From Maritalea sp051251695 (lineage in GTDB: Bacteria; Pseudomonadota; Alphaproteobacteria; Rhizobiales; Devosiaceae): a DNA stretch of 64,000 nucleotides. The translations under genes and the position numbers were made by a program. The stretch spans positions 121,487 through 185,486 of the forward strand of contig NZ_JBPOEU010000003.1 in NCBI RefSeq assembly GCF_051251695.1, in the 5' to 3' direction. Every line of letters begins with the position of its first letter. Position 1 is the first letter of the stretch. Shown here piece after piece: positions 1-8,022 of the stretch. The notes under the pieces are model-generated. The model searched no databases. It worked only from the letters and a program-made list of their open reading frames with translations, and was not told the DNA's origin.

Positions 1-416
1 TCGTCATCCACCCAAGAGGCGCCCTGCCGCATGGCCACAGTTTCCAGCTCAAATCCCAATTTTTGCTGCAACCCGGTTAAAAGGAAATGATTTGACGGAA
101 AGCAATCTGCCCCAACCAGCACCTTGCAGCCACGAAGCATATTGTCAGGCAGTGAAGTGATGAGCATGTGCATGCCCTGCGTGACATTTTCACAGCTTGT
201 AACCGATCCACTTGCCGCTCCGATAAGTGCGCTCCATAAGCGAATGAACTCTGCACGTTGCCCAAGTAAATAGTCCCATTGTTGGTCGTTAACGGCGCTC
301 CAAACCTGCGCAAACGTTGAAGTCGCTTCAGCAAGATCTCGGCCCTTTTGAGGATATTGGCCAATCGAGTGATATAAAAAATATCCGTCATCCTTCGTTG
401 CGCTGCGATCTTCCAT
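1..416 (-). CDS. Kynureninase-like PLP-dependent enzyme (aminotransferase class V fold), N-terminal part only
   Basis: The coding frame starts at an ATG (416-414) preceded by an AGGGA-type ribosome site and runs off the left edge of the window, giving about 138 residues with no stop. The start resembles kynureninases and related class V aminotransferase-fold enzymes: YFLYHSIGQ near residue 12 resembles the FYLDGNSLG segment, and a later SVTSCENVTQG stretch resembles the region around the PLP phosphate-binding turn. The family cleaves kynurenine or acts as a desulfurase or transaminase, but the PLP lysine lies outside the window, so the reaction cannot be assigned. The gene is divergent from a GntR regulator, and a kynurenine-formamidase-like cyclase lies at 7204, which makes a role in tryptophan-type catabolism attractive. 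That link is inference. Confidence 0.6.
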   Translation of the reverse strand, partial: MEDRSATKDDGYFLYHSIGQYPQKGRDLAEATSTFAQVWSAVNDQQWDYLLGQRAEFIRLWSALIGAASGSVTSCENVTQGMHMLITSLPDNMLRGCKVLVGADCFPSNHFLLTGLQQKLGFELETVAMRQGASWVDD

Positions 417-529
417 TAATTCCCTGCTTAGCTCTGTTTGTCGTTGATTTTCCAGCTGTCGATCCATCCAGGATCCACAAAATTTCGGGTTCGCCATCGT
501 TCACACTGGTTGACGAAATTCTGATCTTA

Positions 530-538
530 TCGTATACA
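530..538. promoter_or_regulatory. Putative GntR/FCD operator, copy 1 (GTATAC core)
   Basis: TCGTATACA, one of two near-identical palindromic GTATAC sites in the 261-bp divergent gap between the kynureninase-like gene and the GntR regulator. FCD-type GntR regulators often bind TNGTATACNA-like sites. Assignment to the adjacent regulator is inference from position. Confidence 0.4.
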
Positions 539-625
539 GAAATTAAGATACTACAAGCTTAAAGGATATCCAAAATTAGGAATTCGTTGAAAGCTGGGGG
601 TCTTGAATTTGAATTACGAGTTAAA

Positions 626-634
626 TTGTATACA
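626..634. promoter_or_regulatory. Putative GntR/FCD operator, copy 2 (TGTATACA)
   Basis: TTGTATACA contains the perfect palindrome TGTATACA (627-634), 44 bp upstream of the GntR start codon. Together with the site at 530 it could serve autoregulation and control of the divergent gene. Confidence 0.45.
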
Positions 635-677
635 GTTGATGTAGCAGACAACCGGAAAATGAGGATTTAACTTCTCG

Positions 678-1388
678 ATGTCAGGCGTTAAGAACACAAA
701 TTCCGGTGCCGCTGGTGGCGCGCGCAAGCAGAGCGTTCATATCCATGATGTTCTGATGGGGCGCATGCAGCGCGGCGAAATTGCCCCAAATTTTAGGCTG
801 GTTGATACAGCTGTTGCAGCAGAGTTTGGTGTTTCTCGTATGCCGGCGCGTGATGCGTTGATGCGCTTATCCCATGAGGGCTATTTAGAGGCAACAACGC
901 GGGGTTTCGTTTTGCCACGCATGTCTCACCAAGAAATTTTGGAAACGTTTGATCTTCGCCGATTGTTGGAGCCGCGCGGTGCCGCCTTGGCCGCTCAGGC
1001 GATCAGTGATGAGCAAATTGTAAAACTCAAACAAACGCTGATTGAAGCGCGTGTTGCAACCGATTGCGGCAATTCTGAACTTTTGTTCAAAGCAAGCGAG
1101 CGATTTAGGAACGGGTGGATATCCGCCATTCCAAACGGATCGTTACGTAGCGCGATTCAGCGGTACATGACCCAAGTACAAGCGGTGCGGATGATGACTT
1201 TTGTTGACCCCAAAAATCATCCCCTGATCACCTCTGGAAACGCAGAACTTTACGAGGCTTTCTCCAGTCGAAACGGTGTCGCTGCATATGACAGTATCAC
1301 GCGTTTTGTTTATGTGGGCGAAAGCGCCTATTTGGATGCAACAAAGCAACAAGACCAAACAACAAAGAACGCCGCAACAATAGCATAG
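678..1388 (+). CDS. GntR-family transcriptional regulator (FadR/FCD subfamily)
   Basis: A 236-residue regulator. Residues about 20-90 form the winged helix-turn-helix (EFGVSRMPARDALMRLSHEGYL is the recognition region) and about 98-220 the helical FCD effector domain (EILETFDLRRLLEP marks its start). FCD regulators usually bind carboxylic acids or sugar acids through a metal held by Asp and His residues. Here the usual D-x3-H position reads ERFRN and the later His region reads SITRFVYVG, so the metal site appears altered, which may indicate a different ligand mode. The gene ends 38 bp before the cupin gene and is divergent from the kynureninase-like gene, so it most likely controls the 1427-11710 operon. 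Two GTATAC palindromes lie upstream. Confidence 0.85.
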   Translation: MSGVKNTNSGAAGGARKQSVHIHDVLMGRMQRGEIAPNFRLVDTAVAAEFGVSRMPARDALMRLSHEGYLEATTRGFVLPRMSHQEILETFDLRRLLEPRGAALAAQAISDEQIVKLKQTLIEARVATDCGNSELLFKASERFRNGWISAIPNGSLRSAIQRYMTQVQAVRMMTFVDPKNHPLITSGNAELYEAFSSRNGVAAYDSITRFVYVGESAYLDATKQQDQTTKNAATIA

Positions 1389-1426
1389 CGGCGCCAAAAA
1401 TATATGCGTGATAGGGAGCGCAAACC

Positions 1427-2509
1427 ATGAATGAAGTAAGAGCAGAGGTCCGTCTGCCCACACAAAACCTAGCCGCAGATTTGCCGTTTTACACGAAGAC
1501 ATTGCAAATGCGTCTGGATATGATTTACCCGGCTGACAACCCGGAAGTCGCTGTGCTTTCCGGCCATGGTTTGCGTGTTCGGATCGAAAAAGGCGCTGCA
1601 GAAGCGCCCGGCACTTTGCGTATACTGACAGATAACCCTAATTCCTTTGCCGATGGTGAGCGCAAGCTAGTTGCGCCAAACGGTACGAAGATCGAAATTG
1701 ATGAGTTAAACCCGCCGCTTGTTTTGCCGGAAACCGATCACGCATTTGTTGTACGCAAACTGGCTGACCAAGCGCCTTGGGTCATCGGTCGTGCGGGCAT
1801 GGCATATCGCGATCTTATTCCTTCACGGCTGGGTGGCGCGATGATTGCGTCTCATATTCGGGTGCCGGACGGTCCAGTTCCAGACATGGTGCATTTCCAC
1901 AAAGTTGGGTTTCAACTCATATTTTGCATTCGCGGATGGGTTGATGTTTTGTATGAAGATCAGGGTGATGTTAGACGTCTTCATGCCGGTGATTGCTTTA
2001 TTCAACCGCCGACAATTCGACACCGTGTGATGCACGCCGCCGAAGGGATTGAGGTCATCGAGATCGGGGTACCTGCCGAGCATGTAACCCAAATTGATCA
2101 CGATATGAGCTTGCCCACACCAACATTGCGGCCTGATCGCGAATGGGATGGGCAACGTTTTGTCCATAGTTTGGCAAAGGACGCTAAATTTACCCCATTC
2201 CGGGTGCCTGGTTTTGAAGCGCGTGACACAACAATCAATGAAAATACCAAAGGTGTTGCCTGCGTAAAAGTCGCCCGCCCAACCGGCGCACCAACCGTTT
2301 GGACAAAACACAATGGCGACATTTTATTCAATTTTGTGATGTCCGGCGAGATGACGTTGGAAGGCGAAGGCAAAGAGCCCTATCGTTTAACTCAAGGCGA
2401 TGCATTTGTTATTCCGCCGGGAATGGCAACGCGATATGCGGATCCAACTGATGAGCTTGAATTGCTCGAAGTCAATCTGCCAGGAGAGTTTGAAACAGAA
2501 CTACTTTAA
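1427..2509 (+). CDS. Glyoxalase-like/double-cupin protein
   Basis: A 360-residue protein that starts with a vicinal-oxygen-chelate-like segment (about residues 1-100, beginning VRLPTQNLAADLPFYTKTL). Two cupin domains follow. The first (about 140-225) carries the metal-ligand pattern MVHFHKVGFQ and LHAGDCFIQPPTIRH. The second (about 275-355) carries LTQGDAFVIPPGM but lacks an obvious HxH pair (TKHNGD), so it may be structural. Cupins of this layout include ring-cleaving dioxygenases and small-molecule isomerases. No specific reaction can be assigned. It is the first gene of the transporter/oxidoreductase operon, preceded by AGGGAG, which suggests a substrate-modifying role in the same pathway. 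Confidence 0.7.
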   Translation: MNEVRAEVRLPTQNLAADLPFYTKTLQMRLDMIYPADNPEVAVLSGHGLRVRIEKGAAEAPGTLRILTDNPNSFADGERKLVAPNGTKIEIDELNPPLVLPETDHAFVVRKLADQAPWVIGRAGMAYRDLIPSRLGGAMIASHIRVPDGPVPDMVHFHKVGFQLIFCIRGWVDVLYEDQGDVRRLHAGDCFIQPPTIRHRVMHAAEGIEVIEIGVPAEHVTQIDHDMSLPTPTLRPDREWDGQRFVHSLAKDAKFTPFRVPGFEARDTTINENTKGVACVKVARPTGAPTVWTKHNGDILFNFVMSGEMTLEGEGKEPYRLTQGDAFVIPPGMATRYADPTDELELLEVNLPGEFETELL

Positions 2510-2585
2510 TTCGAATAAGCCGAATAACTAAAAATAAAAGACGGCAATGTTCGAGAAACACAGGATTATTAGGGAGGACTATAAA

Positions 2586-3788
2586 ATGAGAAAACTCACA
2601 ACATTGATTGCCACAGCAGCTTTGCTCAGCAGCACCGCTTTGGCAACAGCAGGCGACACTAAAGTCGGCATTTTGATGGACATAACTGGCCCCATCGCCA
2701 ACTTTATTCCACCATTGCAAAACGCCACCAATTTGGCCGTGAAACAAGTGAACGCCCAAGGCGGTTTGCTTGATGGCAACGCCGTTGCGGTGTTTGGCGA
2801 TACAACAGGTACATCCCAAGGTGCGGTTGATGCGGCACAAAAGCTCGTCAATATTGAGAACGTGCCGGTTGTTATGGGCGCGCTTATGTCAGGCACCACA
2901 ATTGCTGCCGCTGAAGCTGTGTTCATTCCTTCTGGCGTGGTTCAACTCTCGCCAACAGCAACATCTCCGGCGATGACAAATCTTGTCGATAATGATCTGG
3001 TTTACCGCATCGTGCCATCTGACAATTATCAAGGTGAAATTCTTGCCAAAATGGTCCTGGGTGAAGGCATTAAAAAGGTCGCTGTTACCTATGTAAACAA
3101 CGATTATGGCGTTGGTATTGGCCAAACATTTATCGAAGCCTACAAAGCAGCTGGCGGCGAAATTGTTGCTGAAAGTAAGCACGAAGAAAAGAAAGATTCT
3201 TATCGTTCTGAACTCGCGAGCTTGGCAAAAGGCGATGCTGAAGCACTGGTTGTGGTTGCATATGCTGGCGACAGTGGCGGTAAAATCGTAAAGCAAGCGG
3301 CCGAAGGCGGCCTATTCACGCGCTTCATCGGCACTGATGGATTGCGCGATGAATTGTTGATCAAAAATGTTGGCCCAGAAATTTTGAGCACATCGTTTTT
3401 CTCATCACCAACTTCACCTGGTGACAACCCAGCCCAAGCAACATTGCACGACGCGTACAATGCAGAATATGGCGACGGGGCAGACAAAGCGTTTGTTGAC
3501 CAAACATATGACGCAACGTTCCTAACAATGTTGGCGATTGAACAAGCTGGTTCTGCTGATCGAAGCAAAATGGCTCAAGCCTTACGCGATGTGGCTTCTG
3601 CGCCGGGCGTAAAAGTTGGGCCAGGCGAATGGGAAAAAGCTAAGGCCCTAATCGCTGCGGGAACCGACATTGATTATGATGGTGCTGGCGGCACATATGA
3701 CTTTGATGCAAACGGCGACGTAAGCGGTTTCATCGGAAAGTTTGTGGTTGACGGTAGCTCGTACAAACAAACTGAAATCGTCCAATAA
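2586..3788 (+). CDS. Periplasmic substrate-binding protein of a branched-chain amino acid-type ABC transporter
   Basis: A 400-residue protein with a Sec signal peptide (MRKLTTLIATAALL, cleavage probably near residue 21) and the two-lobed LivJ-type fold. KVGILMDITGPIANF opens the mature protein, and the IAAAEAVFIPSGVVQLSPTA region follows the type I binding-protein pattern. The ATG at 2586 is chosen over an ATG 39 bp upstream because AGGGAGGA sits 8 bp before it and it places the signal peptide at the N-terminus. It delivers ligand to the permease pair encoded at 5295-7138. The family binds amino acids, amides and also aromatic or dicarboxylic acids. The operon context (cyclase, indolepyruvate oxidoreductase) favours an aromatic or keto acid, by inference. 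Confidence 0.88.
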   Translation: MRKLTTLIATAALLSSTALATAGDTKVGILMDITGPIANFIPPLQNATNLAVKQVNAQGGLLDGNAVAVFGDTTGTSQGAVDAAQKLVNIENVPVVMGALMSGTTIAAAEAVFIPSGVVQLSPTATSPAMTNLVDNDLVYRIVPSDNYQGEILAKMVLGEGIKKVAVTYVNNDYGVGIGQTFIEAYKAAGGEIVAESKHEEKKDSYRSELASLAKGDAEALVVVAYAGDSGGKIVKQAAEGGLFTRFIGTDGLRDELLIKNVGPEILSTSFFSSPTSPGDNPAQATLHDAYNAEYGDGADKAFVDQTYDATFLTMLAIEQAGSADRSKMAQALRDVASAPGVKVGPGEWEKAKALIAAGTDIDYDGAGGTYDFDANGDVSGFIGKFVVDGSSYKQTEIVQ

Positions 3789-3808
3789 TCGGTCGATAGG
3801 TCAGGTTT

Positions 3809-4582
3809 GTGATTCAGCTAGAAAATATCTGTGTCGATTTTGGCGGCTTGCGTGCGATTGATGACGTGAGTTTTAAAATCGACGCGGGTCGCATCACGGG
3901 GCTTATCGGTCCAAATGGTGCGGGAAAAACCACCGCCTTCAATGTGATTGCAGGTGCCCTAAAACCAACTTCTGGCGGTATCATTCTTGATGGTCAAGAT
4001 ATAACAAACCTAAAACCGCACCAGCGCGCAAATCGCGGGCTGGCGCGCACTTTTCAAATTCCGCACGAGTTTGCAAAACTCACAGTGCTTGAAAACCTAA
4101 TGGCCGCTGCATCAGCGCCAGTTGGAGAAAACGTTTTCAACGTTGTTTTTCGACGTGGGCTTTTTGTAGCCGAAGAACGTGAAATTTATAATACGGCAAG
4201 AGAAACCATAAGCCTTTTGGAACTCGACCATGTTCGGGATGAACAGGCCGGCAATCTTTCCGGCGGGCAAAAAAAGCTTGTTGAACTTGGCCGTGCGCTC
4301 ATGCGCGATCCCAAAATAATTCTGCTGGATGAAATCGGGGCAGGCATCAACCGCACATTGTTGGGCAAATTGGCAGACAAACTTCAACGACTTAACGCTG
4401 AACGAAAATTGACATTTTGTCTTATCGAACACGATTTGGATTACGTTTCCAAACTTTGTGACCATGTGCTTGTTATGGCGCAAGGCAAGTTGCTCACGCA
4501 AGGTACAGTGGACGAAGTTCGGCGCGATGAGCGTGTGATTGAAGCCTATTTCGGTGGCGGAAAATATGAGGCTCAATCATGA
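3809..4582 (+). CDS. livG: ABC transporter ATP-binding protein, LivG type
   Basis: A 257-residue ATPase starting at GTG. Walker A is GPNGAGKTT near residue 35, the signature LSGGQKKLVELGRAL near 152, and the Walker B region ILLDEIGAGIN near 172. The DEI in place of the common DEP is seen in part of the LivG subgroup. The LivG-specific insert between Walker A and the signature (VFRRGLFVAEEREI) is present. It energises import together with the LivF protein encoded directly downstream, which it overlaps by ATGA. It sits 20 bp after the binding-protein gene, so the five transporter genes form one transcription unit. Confidence 0.9.
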   Translation: MIQLENICVDFGGLRAIDDVSFKIDAGRITGLIGPNGAGKTTAFNVIAGALKPTSGGIILDGQDITNLKPHQRANRGLARTFQIPHEFAKLTVLENLMAAASAPVGENVFNVVFRRGLFVAEEREIYNTARETISLLELDHVRDEQAGNLSGGQKKLVELGRALMRDPKIILLDEIGAGINRTLLGKLADKLQRLNAERKLTFCLIEHDLDYVSKLCDHVLVMAQGKLLTQGTVDEVRRDERVIEAYFGGGKYEAQS

Positions 4583-5298
4583 GTGTGCTTTTGGAAGTGA
4601 AAGACCTCACGGCAGGATATGGCGGCGTGCCAATTATTGAAGGCATATCATTTGATGTGTTCACGAATGAGATCGCCGTTATTTTGGGGCCAAACGGCGC
4701 CGGTAAGTCAACTGTGCTGAAAACCATTTTTTCGCTAACGACAATTCTTGGCGGCTCCATCACGTTGGATGGCCAAGATATTACCGCGCGAAAAACGTCA
4801 AAGCTTGTCTCGATGGGCGTTTCAGTCGTGCCGCAAAGTCACAATGTGTTCCCCAATCTCACGGTCGATGAGAATTTGGATATAGGCACCTATGCGGCAC
4901 CCCCAGCGGATAAGGTCGCGACGCGCGAAAAAATCTTGAGCCTGTTTCCTGACTTGCGCGACAAACTCGGGCAACCTTCCGGTGAGCTATCCGGCGGTCA
5001 GCGCCAAATGGTGGCGATTGGCCGAGCGCTAATGTGTGAGCCTACGTTGCTTTTGCTTGATGAACCCACGGCTGGCCTGTCGCCTGCATACTTGGAACGA
5101 ATTTTTGATTTGCTCTTGGATGTTCGAAAAACTGGGGTCACCATATTGATGGTTGAGCAAAATGCACGGCAAGCTTTGCAAATCGCAGACCATGGTCACG
5201 TATTCGTCACTGGCAAAAACTTCGCTTCGGGGACGGGTCAGGAACTGCTGGCAGACGACAATGTCAGAAAATCGTTTTTGGGCGGAGCCGCATCATGA
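4579..5298 (+). CDS. livF: ABC transporter ATP-binding protein, LivF type
   Basis: A 239-residue ATPase with Walker A GPNGAGKST (near residue 37), signature LSGGQRQMVAIGRAL (near 139), Walker B LLLLDEPTAGLSP and the H-loop replaced by the LivF-typical MVEQNARQAL. Its start overlaps the livG stop (ATGA) and its stop overlaps the livH start, indicating translational coupling. It forms the second nucleotide-binding subunit of the importer. Confidence 0.9.
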   Translation: MSVLLEVKDLTAGYGGVPIIEGISFDVFTNEIAVILGPNGAGKSTVLKTIFSLTTILGGSITLDGQDITARKTSKLVSMGVSVVPQSHNVFPNLTVDENLDIGTYAAPPADKVATREKILSLFPDLRDKLGQPSGELSGGQRQMVAIGRALMCEPTLLLLDEPTAGLSPAYLERIFDLLLDVRKTGVTILMVEQNARQALQIADHGHVFVTGKNFASGTGQELLADDNVRKSFLGGAAS

Positions 5299-6185
5299 TT
5301 GAATTCATCAATTTCTACCTGTTTCCCGCTCTGGCGATCGGCAGTATTTATGCGCTGGGTGCTGTTGGCATTTCCATGATTTTCGGCATCCTACGGTTTG
5401 CGCACTTTGCTCATGGCGACTTGATGACTGTCGGGGTTTACGGCGTGTTCGCGGCAAGTGTGGTGTTGCCCGTAAATCCGCTTCTATTGGTGCCATTTGG
5501 TGTGGCCTTGGCCATTGGCGCAGCGCTGTTCGTTGATAAGGTTTTCTATCAACCCTTGCGAAAATTACCGACGATCTACACGGTTATTTCGTCGTTTGGC
5601 GTCGCTTTGATTTTTCGCTCGTTGGTCCAGCTTTTTGGCGGTTCAGAAAACCAAGTCTTTGGAACTGGTATTCGGCCGCCGATTATTTTGTTCGATACAT
5701 TTCGGATTTCCAGTTTGCATGTGCAGGCCGTTGCAACCACCGCGGTTATCGCCATTGCGCTTCACTATTTCTTGTCCAAAACAATGACCGGTCGCTCCAT
5801 GCGCGCTGTGGCAGATGATCCCGAATTGGCCCAAGTGTCAGGCTTGGACACCGAAAAGGTTGTACGCTGGACGTGGATTATCGGCGCGGCCCTAGCGGCA
5901 ATCGCCGGTGTTTTTGCTGGATTAGATACGAGCGCCCATCCCAATCTTGGCTGGAACCTATTGATGCCCATGTTTGCGGCTGCAATTTTGGGTGGCATTG
6001 GTAAGCCGATGGGAGCCATGGCAGGTGGGTTCATTATTGGCTTGGCAGAAGAATTGTCGTCCTATCACTGGATCGGCGACGACGCGCTAATTTCCCCATC
6101 ATACAAAACCGCCGTAGCATTTGTGATTATGATTGGATTGCTGATCTTTAGGCCGCAAGGTCTGTTTAAAGGGAGGTTGCTCTGA
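5295..6185 (+). CDS. livH: ABC transporter permease, LivH type
   Basis: A 296-residue, very hydrophobic inner-membrane protein with about eight predicted membrane segments. The LivH hallmark FGILRFAHFAHGDLMTVGVYG appears early, and the cytoplasmic loop GRSMRAVADDPELAQVSGLD (coupling helix facing the ATPases) is near residue 165. The end LLIFRPQGLFKG is typical of the family. It overlaps livF by 4 bp and livM by 1 bp. It forms half of the membrane channel. Confidence 0.9.
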   Translation: MIEFINFYLFPALAIGSIYALGAVGISMIFGILRFAHFAHGDLMTVGVYGVFAASVVLPVNPLLLVPFGVALAIGAALFVDKVFYQPLRKLPTIYTVISSFGVALIFRSLVQLFGGSENQVFGTGIRPPIILFDTFRISSLHVQAVATTAVIAIALHYFLSKTMTGRSMRAVADDPELAQVSGLDTEKVVRWTWIIGAALAAIAGVFAGLDTSAHPNLGWNLLMPMFAAAILGGIGKPMGAMAGGFIIGLAEELSSYHWIGDDALISPSYKTAVAFVIMIGLLIFRPQGLFKGRLL

Positions 6186-7138
6186 TGGAAATGACAGGGC
6201 TTTTCTTCTATCTCGTCAGCATTTTAATCGCCGGTGGCATTTACGCGCTGTTATGTTTGGCGCTGAATATTCAGTGGGGCATGGGCGGTGTGTTTAACGC
6301 CGGGATTGCGGGTTTTTTTGCAACAGGCGCATACGCCTCAGCGATTTTAACCACCAGCGAGTCAGCAAAACACGTCGGTGGTTTTGATCTTCCAGTGGTC
6401 GTTGGCTTGGCTGGCGCAGCGGTAATTTCGGGTTGCGTTGGCTGGCTCGTTGCCAAGATCTGCATTCGGCTAAAAAGTGACTATTTGGCGATGGCCTCTA
6501 TAGGTATCGCTGAAATTCTGCGATTGATAATTGTAAATGAAAGTTGGTTGACCAACGGCGCTCTAGGGCTTTCTGGGGTTCCTCGCCCGTTGGCCGGTTT
6601 GGCATCCGGACGCGCAGCAGATATCGTTTTCTTGGCATTCATCTGGGCCATAGTGCTCGTCGTATTTTTGTTCTCGCAAAGACTTTATGACAGTCCATGG
6701 GGGCGCAGCTTGCGTGCCATTCGCGACAATGAAACATCCGCTTCTGCAGCTGGTAAGGACGTTGAAAAATTTCGCATCCAAACATTTGTAATTGGCTGCG
6801 CGGTTATGGGTGTCGCCGGTGGACTTTCAGCCCACTATTTCCGCTTTTTATCGCCATCCGCGACCGACCCAATGTTGGTGACGTTTCTGGTGTGGGTTAT
6901 GCTGATGGCAGGCGGTTCTGGGAATAATAAAGGGGCCATCGTTGGCGCCTTGGTTATTTGGTTCCTTTGGTCGGCAACTGAAATCTTTACCAACAGACTG
7001 CCACCCGAATGGATTACTCGCAGTTCGTTTATTCGAATGCTGCTGGTTGGTTTGTTGCTGCAATTCGTGTTGCAGCGTTTTCGGTCTGGGATCATTCCCG
7101 AGAAAGCCCCAAAACTTCGATACACCAAAAAAGAGTGA
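6185..7138 (+). CDS. livM: ABC transporter permease, LivM type
   Basis: A 317-residue membrane protein. The LivM hallmark LALNIQWGMGGVFNAGIAGFF occurs near residue 24 and the coupling loop GRSLRAIRDNETSASAAGKD near residue 176. It overlaps livH by one base (TGATG). A 65-bp gap separates it from the cyclase gene, which has its own strong ribosome site, so the transcription unit probably continues. Confidence 0.9.
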   Translation: MEMTGLFFYLVSILIAGGIYALLCLALNIQWGMGGVFNAGIAGFFATGAYASAILTTSESAKHVGGFDLPVVVGLAGAAVISGCVGWLVAKICIRLKSDYLAMASIGIAEILRLIIVNESWLTNGALGLSGVPRPLAGLASGRAADIVFLAFIWAIVLVVFLFSQRLYDSPWGRSLRAIRDNETSASAAGKDVEKFRIQTFVIGCAVMGVAGGLSAHYFRFLSPSATDPMLVTFLVWVMLMAGGSGNNKGAIVGALVIWFLWSATEIFTNRLPPEWITRSSFIRMLLVGLLLQFVLQRFRSGIIPEKAPKLRYTKKE

Positions 7139-7203
7139 GCGCACGTCCAATGCCGCTTTTGCAGGTGGTGGGATGGCGAATTGTATAAACTAGGGAGGAC
7201 GTA

Positions 7204-7995
7204 ATGAATTCTACTGAATTGTTAGCCCAATTTGGCGATCTTTTGCTAAATGACGGCATAGAAATTGTGGACCTATCCGCCGTTTTGGGACCGGAAACGC
7301 CGCTCCTAAAGCTTCCGCCAGAACTGGCGGTTGATACGCCTAAAATTGAAATCCATTCTATTTCCGCCTATGACGATAAAGGGCCATGGTGGGCATGGAA
7401 CTGGCTTAAGCTTGGCGAACATTCGGGCACCCATTTTGATGCGCCCATCCATTGGATCACCGGCAAAGATTATGCCGATGGCGCAACCGACACCATTCCG
7501 CCCAAGAACTTTGTTGCCCCTGCAAATGTCATCGATTGCTCTAAAGAAGCTGCAGCCGATCCAGATTTCTTGTTGACCGCTGATCACGTCAAAGCCTGGG
7601 AAGCTGAGCATGGTGACATTCGAAAAGGCGAATGGGTTTTGATGCGGACCGACTGGTATAAACGCAATGGGTCCGAAACAGCGTTCTTGAATGCCGATGA
7701 AACCGGGCCGCATACGCCCGGACCGACTGCAGACGCCATTGAATATGTTATTTCAACAGGCGCAATTGGCTGGGGCAGCGAAACGATTGGCACGGACGCT
7801 GGCCAAGCCGGTGGTATGGAGCCGCCATTTCCAGCACATAGCTTGATGCATAAAGCCAACAAATATGGCTTAGCGAGCCTTTCGGGTCTTGATCGGTTGC
7901 CAGCAAAAGGGGCCACCCTTATCGCAGCGCCGCTTAAGATTAAGCATGGCACAGGCAGTCCAACGCGCGTTCTGGCACTGGTGCCGCGTCGCTAG
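7204..7995 (+). CDS. Cyclase-family amidohydrolase, kynurenine-formamidase-like
   Basis: A 263-residue member of the cyclase superfamily, which contains bacterial kynurenine formamidase (KynB), isatin hydrolase and polyketide cyclases. The metal-binding signature H-x-G-T-H-x-D-x-P-x-H is intact as HSGTHFDAPIH (His73, His77, Asp79, His83). The ATG at 7204 follows AGGGAGGA by 4 bp. Family members hydrolyse N-formylkynurenine, isatin or lactam/amide bonds using Mn or Zn. The partial kynureninase-like gene at the left edge and the indolepyruvate oxidoreductase downstream point to indole or aromatic metabolism, but the exact substrate is not readable from sequence. Confidence 0.8.
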   Translation: MNSTELLAQFGDLLLNDGIEIVDLSAVLGPETPLLKLPPELAVDTPKIEIHSISAYDDKGPWWAWNWLKLGEHSGTHFDAPIHWITGKDYADGATDTIPPKNFVAPANVIDCSKEAAADPDFLLTADHVKAWEAEHGDIRKGEWVLMRTDWYKRNGSETAFLNADETGPHTPGPTADAIEYVISTGAIGWGSETIGTDAGQAGGMEPPFPAHSLMHKANKYGLASLSGLDRLPAKGATLIAAPLKIKHGTGSPTRVLALVPRR

Positions 7996-8022
7996 CAGTG
8001 CAGCAACCTTAGGGGCTTAAAA

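Noticed and set aside
1143..1502. Minus-strand open frame of 119 codons overlapping the GntR gene end
   Set aside because: It overlaps two well-supported plus-strand genes and shows no recognised motif.
2547..2585. Upstream ATG for the first binding protein
   Set aside because: It would add 13 charged residues ahead of the signal peptide, while AGGGAGGA is placed for the ATG at 2586.
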